A stretch of 48,259 nucleotides of DNA from Candidatus Saganbacteria bacterium CG08_land_8_20_14_0_20_45_16 (GTDB lineage Bacteria; Margulisbacteria; WOR-1; O2-12-FULL-45-9), in NCBI GenBank assembly GCA_002774365.1, contig PEYM01000077.1, positions 1 to 48,259 of the forward strand, written 5' to 3'. Of the stretch, positions 30,117-37,556 are shown piece by piece. The notes beneath the pieces were generated by a model. That model was not told where the DNA came from and ran no database searches. It saw only the letters and a program-made list of their open reading frames with translations. The number at the start of each line of letters is the position of its first letter. Within the stretch, counting starts at the first letter, position 1. The position numbers were made by a program, and so were the translations under genes.

Positions 30117-31268
30117 GTGGTTACAACCGAAACAATAGGGATTAGTCTAAGGCGAGCGTCTAGTCTGTCCTGGTCAAATCAGACGACTCTTCCATTGGCG
30201 CTGTATTTATTACGTTTAATCCCAACTCGATATGCTTTTCTGTTCGTTATTTTAGCTGCATTCACTGATTGCACGGCTTTTGAATTTACAGATCCGCTTC
30301 CACCATTTACTCAAGTATCAATTAATAGTGGTGCGAGACCGATAAATTCTTCCCTGGCTTGGGCGGATGGCGAATATGGAATAGCCTGGGAGAATGAATA
30401 TAATTGTGACGGCGTGTATGATTGCTACAACCTGGGGATTAATTTTAGGCGTATTTCTGCTGACGGTGCTTTGCCGGGGCCGGAAATTCCCATTGTGCCA
30501 AGTGATAGCCGTGATTTTTATGATCCTTCTTTAGCCTGGACAGGTAATGGTTATGGGCTTGCTTGTGATGATGCTTATGGTCTTTATTTTCAGCTCATCT
30601 CACTTGATGGTGACTTAATCAGTCCCTTAATTCCGGTTACGTCATGGGATAATTTTACTGCTTCAAACCATCCCTCTCTAGTTTGGGCAGGTGCTGAATT
30701 TGGGGTTGCCTGGGAGGCGAGGCCTTCAGGATTTGTTGATCCTTTTTATACTGATATCTGTTTTCAGCGCATTGCGGCAAATGCAGAGCTAGTTGAATCA
30801 ACTGTTTGTATTACAAATGATGGCGATTCGGTGAATCCTTCTTTAGTCTGGACAGGTAGTGGATTTGGGGTGAGTTGGGATGGTGGATATGAGAGTGGTG
30901 TATATCTACAGCGTCTTTCGCCAACAGGAACAATACTCGGTTCCGCGGTTTGTGTTACTGCTAATGGCGAGCCAGCAAGTTCTTCTCTAATATGGGCAGG
31001 AAATAGATACGAGATCAGCTGGGATACTTATTATAGTGATTATCCTGATGGGAACTACCGGATAAGAGGTCGCTCCATTTCGCCAAATGGAGAACCCGGC
31101 CGTTTTCGTAATGTATTTATTTCTGATGGGTGGAGTGACACAGCTAATTTAGTTAATCATTCACTGGTTTGGACTGGTAATGAAGTTGGAGCAAGCTGGT
31201 ATTATCAATCTTATATGAACGGTTCGGTTGGGAATATTTATTTTGCTCATTTTGCTGATGAAGATTAA
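30117..31268 (+). CDS. probable secreted beta-propeller-like repeat protein
   Basis: This 383-residue protein starts at GTG 30117, seven bases after GAGGAGAGG. A hydrophobic region at about 25-55 (LPLALYLLRL, then YAFLFVILAAF) may be a signal peptide, with a possible cut near CTA-FEF, but its n-region is unusually long. Six repeats with consensus SLxWxGxxxGxxW occur near residues 78, 137, 185, 241, 288 and 348, about 47-60 apart, each followed by a segment like RISADG or RLSPTG. This suggests a six-bladed beta-propeller on the cell surface or in the periplasm. No enzyme motif is seen. It is the first gene of the accessory cluster. Confidence 0.75.
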   Translation: MVTTETIGISLRRASSLSWSNQTTLPLALYLLRLIPTRYAFLFVILAAFTDCTAFEFTDPLPPFTQVSINSGARPINSSLAWADGEYGIAWENEYNCDGVYDCYNLGINFRRISADGALPGPEIPIVPSDSRDFYDPSLAWTGNGYGLACDDAYGLYFQLISLDGDLISPLIPVTSWDNFTASNHPSLVWAGAEFGVAWEARPSGFVDPFYTDICFQRIAANAELVESTVCITNDGDSVNPSLVWTGSGFGVSWDGGYESGVYLQRLSPTGTILGSAVCVTANGEPASSSLIWAGNRYEISWDTYYSDYPDGNYRIRGRSISPNGEPGRFRNVFISDGWSDTANLVNHSLVWTGNEVGASWYYQSYMNGSVGNIYFAHFADED

Positions 31269-31286
31269 AAGAGGGGGGAAGGTAAA

Positions 31287-31946
31287 TTGCTAATATTTGG
31301 ATTGCCGTTTTTTATTCCGTTCCAAGCCGGATCATTTAACCAACAGCAGTCCATGCCGGAGGAGGCTGATTCAAGGAGCTATCTTTGCGTATCCCCTGAA
31401 AATGAAATGGACTGGAATGCGGCCCTGCTTGAATTTGCCCATGACCAGTGCCAGCTAAGTCAGCTTAATATTCAACAAGTTCCATCAGAACTTAGAACGG
31501 AATTTATAAATATTAATGGTGGGGGACAGGATAGTACCCCCCGTAGCCAGCGTGTTAATGAATCAGAGGTGCTGGCTGATTGGTTTGATTCTACCTGGGC
31601 ATTTAGCTGGGCAGGAAGTTTGATCAGGTGGTTTGGCGGGGAAGATTATTGCGATGGTTCTTTGATTCGTGTCCGGCCGGAGCAATGGTGTCAGTCTTTA
31701 AGAGAGGTGGTTACGCTGCCTGAACTGCAGCCAGCATCTACGCCTGTTCCTATACCTGTGGTAGTGCAACAACCGTCCGTTGAGCCACTGCCGCCTGTTG
31801 TGTCTCCGTCGCCGCCAGTAAGGCCGAGGCCGATATCAAGACCGCCCATTGTTCAGCCGCCACCGATTATAGAAAGGCCGCCGGTACAGTCGGTGAATCT
31901 GCCAAGGTTACCAGCAAAAACAAGGCCGAGAGTACCTACATTTTAG
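31287..31946 (+). CDS. unknown protein with proline-rich tail
   Basis: I do not recognise this 219-residue protein. It starts at TTG 31287 behind GAGGGGGGAAGG, 18 bases after the propeller gene. The N-terminus is hydrophobic for about 15 residues (MLIFGLPFFIPFQAG) but has no basic n-region, so export is uncertain. Four cysteines lie at YLCV, DQCQ, DYCD and QWCQ. From about residue 140, the chain is very rich in proline (PPxxxPxPP repeats), ending KTRPRVPTF. Such tails often span the periplasm or bind other proteins. Cluster position suggests that it works with its neighbours. Confidence 0.65.
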   Translation: MLIFGLPFFIPFQAGSFNQQQSMPEEADSRSYLCVSPENEMDWNAALLEFAHDQCQLSQLNIQQVPSELRTEFININGGGQDSTPRSQRVNESEVLADWFDSTWAFSWAGSLIRWFGGEDYCDGSLIRVRPEQWCQSLREVVTLPELQPASTPVPIPVVVQQPSVEPLPPVVSPSPPVRPRPISRPPIVQPPPIIERPPVQSVNLPRLPAKTRPRVPTF

Positions 31947-31957
31947 GAGGGATAAAA

Positions 31958-32047
31958 ATGGGAATAAATGAAATATGTGGACAGTCTGTCGTTAGTGTGC
32001 AAATTCTTAATTTGCCGGAAGAAACAACGATTTCTCGTCAAGCCTGA
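31958..32047 (+). pseudogene. 5' fragment ahead of the in-frame TGA
   Basis: ATG 31958 follows an excellent ribosome site (TTTAGGAGGGATAAAA) and opens 29 codons (MGINEICGQSV... ISRQA) ended by TGA at 32045-32047. The same frame then continues without a further stop for 450 codons to 33397. So this is the natural beginning of the next gene, cut by a nonsense codon. A CGA to TGA change (Arg to stop) would explain it. No signal peptide is seen in these residues. Readthrough is an alternative. Confidence 0.7.
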
Positions 32048-32065
32048 AGCGATCTCGAGGATCGC
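32048..32065 (+). promoter_or_regulatory. stem-loop directly after the in-frame TGA
   Basis: GCGATC (32049-32054) and GATCGC (32060-32065) form a perfect 6-bp stem with a TCGAG loop, one base beyond the TGA. It could support stop-codon readthrough, but the loop lies closer to the UGA than in known bacterial SECIS elements, and chance is possible. Confidence 0.3.
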
Positions 32066-32113
32066 GAAGCAATTGCCGAATTATTAGATGAATTTCTAGA
32101 TGTTATTGGCCTA

Positions 32114-33397
32114 TTGGAGGGCTCTTTTGAATTAGGGGAACAAATTCAAACTGTTCTAGAAAATATTTCTTCGACTGCCTTAAGCTTCTATGAAGGGGTT
32201 TTTGAATCTATTGCTCAAGAAACAGGATTAAATATTGATGATATTTCAATGCAAGCTGTTTTTGAACGTTTGCTGAATTTGCTTAGGGAAAATGATTCTC
32301 AAGTAGCTCAAGCCTACAGCACTAGTAGGGATAATCGTCAGGCTGACATAGCAATAGTTTTAGAGATTTTGGAAGATATAAGGCCGGTTTATGCCCGGGC
32401 ACGAAGACAACTAGAGATACCTGTTTCAGCTAGATCTCTGACCCCTGTTTATGAACAACGTATTGCGGATTTGAGACAGCAACTTGAAGATCGCGGTTAT
32501 TCCTTTCCTGACGTTGATTTGAGCAGCAGAGAATCGGTTAGGGAGACAAAAACTGTGATTCAGCGTGCGCTTGTTAATTTGTGTAACCAGTACAATTCAA
32601 TTCTTATTAACATTTCTCCTCCAGTAACTCCTTCATCTATTGAGCCGCCGCATAGAGAGCCACAAGATAGCTGGTTTAGTTTGTATGCTGATTTATTTTT
32701 ACACGGAGAATATTTTAGTTCGGTACCGCAGACTCCTGACGCTTTGAGTGAATGGCGCGGGGCGTTGTTCGGTCATTTAACCTTAGCCGCGGATATTACG
32801 GAGATAGTGCGTTTAGGGGTTTTTGTCAGCTCTGGCCACAGTCTTGGAGAAGGTTGGACATCAAGGGATAGGGACATATATACAGGCGCATTTGTTGATC
32901 GTCATTTCACTCATTCAAGGATTGGCGGTTATGTGGCGGCTTTGTTTTTGCGTAATATTGAGGGGTGGCTGTGGTGGGATGAGGAAACCTTTGCCAACGT
33001 AGGAGCAAGAGGGGCTTTTTTTGATGAGTTGCTCCAAGCGTCTCTTTCTGTCTTATTTGGCACATCAAGTGGGATGTCTCTTTCTCTCGGGTTTCAAGGG
33101 GATGTTGGACGCAGGGATCGGGTTAGATTAGCTGGTGATTTTGATTACGTTTTTGTGGATGGCGGGACAGGTGGGGATTATGCCTGGCATGATATTGGTT
33201 TGTCTTTTCGGGTGGCGCCGCAGATTTCTCGTTCATTTCGCTATGTGGGAGCATTCAGGTTTGTAGCTGTTCTTTGGACCAGCTTTGGTTTGGTTGGAGA
33301 TGAACTTGCCGAATGGAGTCTTGGTCTAAATGTAGGGCTTTCCCTGGGCGATTCTGCCAACTTATATCAACCGCCAGTAGGGCTTGAGAGGTTTTAA
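32114..33397 (+). CDS. beta-strand-rich, barrel-like protein (interrupted upstream by TGA)
   Basis: The open part after the TGA at 32045 covers 450 codons (32048-33394). TTG 32114 is only the first possible internal start and has no ribosome site. Residues 1-190 of the part from 32114 are helical and charged (LENISSTALSFYEGVFESIAQE; a coiled or helical region). The last 235 residues are rich in alternating, aromatic beta strands (FSLYADLFLHGEYF, GGYVAALFLRNI, LSVLFGTSSGMSLSLGFQG, DIGLSFRVAP), like an outer-membrane barrel or autotransporter-type domain. The terminal residue is Phe (GLERF), as in many outer-membrane proteins. The stop overlaps the kinase gene by one base. No family is recognised. 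Confidence 0.62.
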   Translation: MEGSFELGEQIQTVLENISSTALSFYEGVFESIAQETGLNIDDISMQAVFERLLNLLRENDSQVAQAYSTSRDNRQADIAIVLEILEDIRPVYARARRQLEIPVSARSLTPVYEQRIADLRQQLEDRGYSFPDVDLSSRESVRETKTVIQRALVNLCNQYNSILINISPPVTPSSIEPPHREPQDSWFSLYADLFLHGEYFSSVPQTPDALSEWRGALFGHLTLAADITEIVRLGVFVSSGHSLGEGWTSRDRDIYTGAFVDRHFTHSRIGGYVAALFLRNIEGWLWWDEETFANVGARGAFFDELLQASLSVLFGTSSGMSLSLGFQGDVGRRDRVRLAGDFDYVFVDGGTGGDYAWHDIGLSFRVAPQISRSFRYVGAFRFVAVLWTSFGLVGDELAEWSLGLNVGLSLGDSANLYQPPVGLERF

Positions 33398-36324
33398 TGC
33401 CACAATCAGTTACAAATAAACCACAGGCACAAATTCAGTCCCTGCAAAAGAAATGGGATAAATTGCAATATCTTTTGCTGGCCAGGCATATCCTTGCTGT
33501 TAGTGTTGGAACCGCAATAGGACTTGGGTATCTTTTCTTGGGGGAGGGCATAACTACCCCCGGGTTTTCTGTTGTTGCTGGTGCGATTCCAGCCTTGGCG
33601 CTTGAAGTGTTAACTTGGGTGCCTGCTGTGTTTATTAGAGGTATTAAAGAGGAAAATCAGTTTGCAGAACTTAATCGTTTTAGACCTGAAAAGGTTGGAA
33701 CTTTACCTAATCAATTACAGAAAGAAGAGATAAGACAAGCTTCGAAAACAAAAAAATTGCAATCAGACAAAAGGAAACTTGCTGTGACCATTAAGGCTAG
33801 AGAGGATGAACTGGCGCCATTACGGAGTGAAATTGAAGGATTAAAAAGAAATAGCCGTGATTTAACCACAAAAATGCAAGGGTTGGAAGGAGCTGTATTA
33901 TTCGAAAAGGATAAGGCACAAAAACAACTAGGAGAACTTGAAGCAACAAAGAAACAGTTAGAAGCGGTCAAGAATGAGTTAGCCAAGGCAAACAAAGATC
34001 TCAAAGGCAAAAAAAGAGAAATTGATCGATTAAATAAAAATCAGAGGGATATTTCCAATCAACTTATACAAATACAACGAGAACAAGCCGCAAAGGTAAC
34101 CGCTTTACAAGAAGCGGAAAGAAAAATAATAAGTTTGGAAATACAAACGCAACAAGTGCAAACCGCACTACAACAAGCCAACTGGCAAATAGACCAAAAA
34201 GCAGCCTTTGGCGCAGACCCGCAAGACGTCATTCAAATGCAACAGCTTCACCAAGCTTTGCAAACACTTCTTCATACCAGCCGGGCTAGACCATTTAAGA
34301 GGCAAAAAGCACGACTGGTTGTCAGTGAGTCCTTAAGGGGAGATGAAAAGCAACGAAATCTCCTGCGTCAGGTGATTGGTTTATTAAAGCCAGAAGAGCG
34401 AGCTAAGTTGACGCTGAAACCTATTTATGGTGATGGGATAGCTGAAATGGTTAATGAGCTGGATCTCAACACCTGGCCGACAAAAAGATTATTGCTTCGA
34501 TTACGGGATGAAGATGTTATGCCCGTGAAAAAACGGGAGATTCTAGAAGTTTTGCAAGCGAAATTTTCCTATCTAAATTATGCACAGATAAAAAGTTTGA
34601 GGCGTGCGCTTTATCCTTTGTTTGAACTGCCGGAAATTGCCGATGTTGCTACGGCCCTTTTGTCGCGACTTGATCATGAAGAATTAAATAAGGCCTTTGT
34701 CACTTCTCCACAGCTGGCAGTCGAGGACATTGCCACGGCTAACTTGCCGGTTCCATACGACCGCATTAGTGATGCTAAACAAATGATTCAGGAGGTCGTA
34801 GGGGCACATCCAACGCTCGCGGAAACCGGTAAAATTGCTTGTGGGGTTATTGATTATTTATATGGATCAGATAGTCCTGACATATTAATGGCTTTGCTCC
34901 AGTTTTTGAGCGACCCTGCAACAGCAGCCAGCCATAAAAAATTTCTACTTGAAAAAATTATCAGAGGGGATGTTATCTTTGATCATGAGTCAATTGTGGA
35001 AAATGTTAGAACTCTGTTGCAAAGCCTCACAATAATTGCTGAATTACGAGCATTAGCGCTACAGGCACTTAGAAAAGTTATTCCCGCGACTGTTGTAGTT
35101 GATGGCAGTAAACTGCGGGGGGCATTAGGAGAGGGGAACGACCGGGGTGTGGTGGAGGAAATGAGGATAAAAGAGGGTGAATTAAGAGCGGAGCTTAAGA
35201 TTCAAGTAGAATTACAAGCACAACTCCAAGGTCAAGCACAATTAATCGAGAGATTGTCAGAAGAATTGAAAGTTTTCTTGGATGAGGATGAAGACCCTTT
35301 ATTTGACCCGTTTGCTAATGGTCAACAGCCAGCGTCAGTTGTGCCAACATCGCGCGCAATCAGACGAGATGCGCTTCATTCTGCGCCATGGGAGAAAATA
35401 CTTCAGCCCATTCAGGGATACGATCTTTTAAGAGAAATTGCTAGCGGTGGATTTGGTCAGGTTATAGCGGCCATAAATTTAGCTACTGGCAGAGAAGTGA
35501 TGATCAAGCGTATACATCTTCATTTATTGGATGACCTGGATAGTAAAGAGGATAAAAAGAGGGATGATATTTTTAATATTATTAATCGATTTAAAACAGA
35601 AGCTGAAATGCTTATGAGTTTTGCTCATCCTAATGTAATGAAGGTTTTTCGTTGTGAGGTAGAGCTTACTCAAGGCAGGAGGGCGGTTTATTATGAGGGG
35701 GAATTGGTTAAAGGGCCTTTTTTGGCTAAATTAATTAGGAGAAAGAAGTTGTTATCCGTCCCTGAGGCCTTAAATATTCTATATTTTATGGTTCTTGGGC
35801 TAGAAGCTTTGAGCGATGAGAAAAATGGACGTATAAACGCTATTTATCATCGGGATTTAAAACCTGATAATGTAGTGATTACGTCATTCAAACGAAGGTC
35901 TTATGTTAAATTAGTTGATTTTGGCCTGGCAAAACACGTTGCGAGCGATGGCTCACTTACCAGTTTAGGGACAATGGGAGGAACAGCTAACTATCTAGCG
36001 CCTGAAAGTGTTGATTGCGGCTTAAAAGGACTAGATCATCACGCGGATATTTATGCCTTAGCCCTGATTTTATATAAAATGTTAACTGGAAAGTTGCCGC
36101 GCAAATTTGAGGGGCAAGCGAAGGAGATATGGGTTGGTTTTGTCGACTGGGCAAGAAATAAAGCAAAGCCGACTTTTAGTTATGCGCAACTGGAGCAGTT
36201 TTCTCCAGCGATTCAATTATTATTGAGTAATATGGGGGAGAAAAATGTTGAATATAGGATTAATAGCTATCGTGGAATACGAGAGATGATTGAGCAGATA
36301 TTAATTCAGGGCGTAACAGCCTAA
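33397..36324 (+). CDS. membrane-anchored Ser/Thr protein kinase with coiled coil
   Basis: This 975-residue protein has two membrane segments at about 30-48 and 56-80 joined by a short loop, so both ends should be cytoplasmic. A long coiled coil spans about 95-275. A helical middle, perhaps HEAT-like, covers about 285-590. The C-terminal Hanks-type kinase (about 670-970) has glycine loop SGGFGQV (683-689), Lys704 (VMIK), HRDLKPDN (818-825), DFG (841-843) and APE (868-870), so it should be active. Placing the kinase at the C-terminus, with sensing parts in the cytoplasm, is the reverse of PknB-type receptors. It overlaps the barrel-like gene by one base. Targets are unknown; cluster neighbours or ribosomal factors are guesses. 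Confidence 0.88.
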   Translation: MPQSVTNKPQAQIQSLQKKWDKLQYLLLARHILAVSVGTAIGLGYLFLGEGITTPGFSVVAGAIPALALEVLTWVPAVFIRGIKEENQFAELNRFRPEKVGTLPNQLQKEEIRQASKTKKLQSDKRKLAVTIKAREDELAPLRSEIEGLKRNSRDLTTKMQGLEGAVLFEKDKAQKQLGELEATKKQLEAVKNELAKANKDLKGKKREIDRLNKNQRDISNQLIQIQREQAAKVTALQEAERKIISLEIQTQQVQTALQQANWQIDQKAAFGADPQDVIQMQQLHQALQTLLHTSRARPFKRQKARLVVSESLRGDEKQRNLLRQVIGLLKPEERAKLTLKPIYGDGIAEMVNELDLNTWPTKRLLLRLRDEDVMPVKKREILEVLQAKFSYLNYAQIKSLRRALYPLFELPEIADVATALLSRLDHEELNKAFVTSPQLAVEDIATANLPVPYDRISDAKQMIQEVVGAHPTLAETGKIACGVIDYLYGSDSPDILMALLQFLSDPATAASHKKFLLEKIIRGDVIFDHESIVENVRTLLQSLTIIAELRALALQALRKVIPATVVVDGSKLRGALGEGNDRGVVEEMRIKEGELRAELKIQVELQAQLQGQAQLIERLSEELKVFLDEDEDPLFDPFANGQQPASVVPTSRAIRRDALHSAPWEKILQPIQGYDLLREIASGGFGQVIAAINLATGREVMIKRIHLHLLDDLDSKEDKKRDDIFNIINRFKTEAEMLMSFAHPNVMKVFRCEVELTQGRRAVYYEGELVKGPFLAKLIRRKKLLSVPEALNILYFMVLGLEALSDEKNGRINAIYHRDLKPDNVVITSFKRRSYVKLVDFGLAKHVASDGSLTSLGTMGGTANYLAPESVDCGLKGLDHHADIYALALILYKMLTGKLPRKFEGQAKEIWVGFVDWARNKAKPTFSYAQLEQFSPAIQLLLSNMGEKNVEYRINSYRGIREMIEQILIQGVTA

Positions 36325-36327
36325 AAT

Positions 36328-36357
36328 TTGACCCTCCCAATTCTCCCATGTTATAAT
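36328..36357 (+). promoter_or_regulatory. promoter of the aminotransferase gene
   Basis: TTGACC (36328-36333) and TATAAT (36352-36357) are separated by 18 bases, and TGT precedes the -10 (extended -10, TGnTATAAT). It starts four bases after the kinase stop. The ribosome site AAAGGAG (about 36381-36387) follows. The intervening bases hold TATCGATA, an 8-bp palindrome of unknown meaning. Confidence 0.8.
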
Positions 36358-36394
36358 ACCAATTCCTAAAAATATCGATAGAAAGGAGCTCCAA

Positions 36395-37546
36395 ATGAGC
36401 AAAAGAAAATTGATCAAATATAATCTGATGATCCCAGGCCCAACCCCAATTCCAACCCGAGTTTTAGCGGCGATGAACCACGATATGATTGGCCATCGTG
36501 GGCCCTTGTTTTCTGCGGTGATGAAAGAGGTGATGGAAGACTTAAAGTGGGCTTATGAAACAAAGAACGACATCTTTATTTATCCATCATCCGGAACCGG
36601 TGGAATGGAAGTGGCTGTGGTTAATGTCTTATCTCCAGGTGATAAAGTAATAGTCGTTAATATCGGCAACTTTGGTGCCCGCTGGGCTAAGATCTGCAAG
36701 GCTTACGGGGCAGATGTTAATGATGTTAAATTTGAGCGTGGCAAGGCGGCTGACCCAACAGTGTTAGAAGCTGAACTCAAGAAAGGGCCGGTTAAAGCGG
36801 TTTTTATGCAGCACAATGAGACCTCTACTGGTGTGCTTAATGATGTAGAGACACTAGCCAGGGTTGTTCGCAAAAACCAGCCAGATGCCTTAATTATGGT
36901 TGATGCTGTTTCCGGCATGATGGCTGCACCGCTAAAAACAGATGCCTGGGACCTTGACGTTGTTGTTTCCGGCTCACAAAAAGCCTTTATGGTTCCGCCT
37001 GGAGTCTCTGCTGTTTCGATTTCCAGCCGCGCTTGGAAGGCACATGCTGAATCAAAATGCCCCAAGCACTATTGGGACTGGACACTCATGAAAGAGCAGG
37101 CTCCTAAAGGCCATACATACACTACACCACCAGAGTCTTTGATCTTTGGTATGCGGGAAGGCTTAAAGATGCTAAAGGAAGAAGGCCGTGAAAATGTTTT
37201 TGCCCGGCACCAATTTAATCGCGACCTGCTCCGGACAGCGGCCAAGGCTTTGGGCCTAAAACTTTTGGCTGATGATTCCCATGCTTCTCCTGCGGTTACT
37301 GCGATCTTTCCGCCAGAGGGGGTTGATGGTGAGGATGTCCGCTCTGCCATGCGTGATGAGTTTAATGTTGAAGTCGCTCCTGGCCAGGGTGAGCTTAAGA
37401 GCAAAATTTTCCGCATTGGGCACCTTGGTTACGTTGACTCTCTTGACTTAATTGGCGCTTGGGCCGCGGTTGAGGTCCTCTTTAAGCGGCTAGGGGCTAA
37501 GATCAACTTTGGCGCCGGCGTCAAAGCCATGATGGAGATGCTTTAG
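36395..37546 (+). CDS. class V PLP aminotransferase (serine/phosphoserine type)
   Basis: This 383-residue enzyme belongs to the alanine-glyoxylate/serine-pyruvate aminotransferase group. IPGPTPIPTRVLAAM opens it. Asp170 (MVDAVSG) contacts the PLP ring and Lys196 (SGSQKAF) should form the Schiff base. It sits two genes before serA with truA between. In some bacteria and archaea such an enzyme next to serA replaces SerC in serine synthesis (phosphohydroxypyruvate to phosphoserine). That substrate is inferred. Glyoxylate-type activity or the 'soluble hydrogenase 42-kDa subunit' annotation are alternatives. Confidence 0.85.
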   Translation: MSKRKLIKYNLMIPGPTPIPTRVLAAMNHDMIGHRGPLFSAVMKEVMEDLKWAYETKNDIFIYPSSGTGGMEVAVVNVLSPGDKVIVVNIGNFGARWAKICKAYGADVNDVKFERGKAADPTVLEAELKKGPVKAVFMQHNETSTGVLNDVETLARVVRKNQPDALIMVDAVSGMMAAPLKTDAWDLDVVVSGSQKAFMVPPGVSAVSISSRAWKAHAESKCPKHYWDWTLMKEQAPKGHTYTTPPESLIFGMREGLKMLKEEGRENVFARHQFNRDLLRTAAKALGLKLLADDSHASPAVTAIFPPEGVDGEDVRSAMRDEFNVEVAPGQGELKSKIFRIGHLGYVDSLDLIGAWAAVEVLFKRLGAKINFGAGVKAMMEML

Positions 37547-37556
37547 CTGAAAGTTA

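Noticed and set aside
32045-32047. Selenocysteine at the in-frame TGA
   Set aside because: The hairpin is too close to the TGA for a bacterial SECIS, and the residues around it show no redox motif. Sec genes are not visible here.
32045-32047. UGA reassigned to an amino acid (as in Gracilibacteria/SR1)
   Set aside because: rpsS, rpsQ, rplR, rpoA and hisS all end in TGA at the expected family length, so UGA is a stop.
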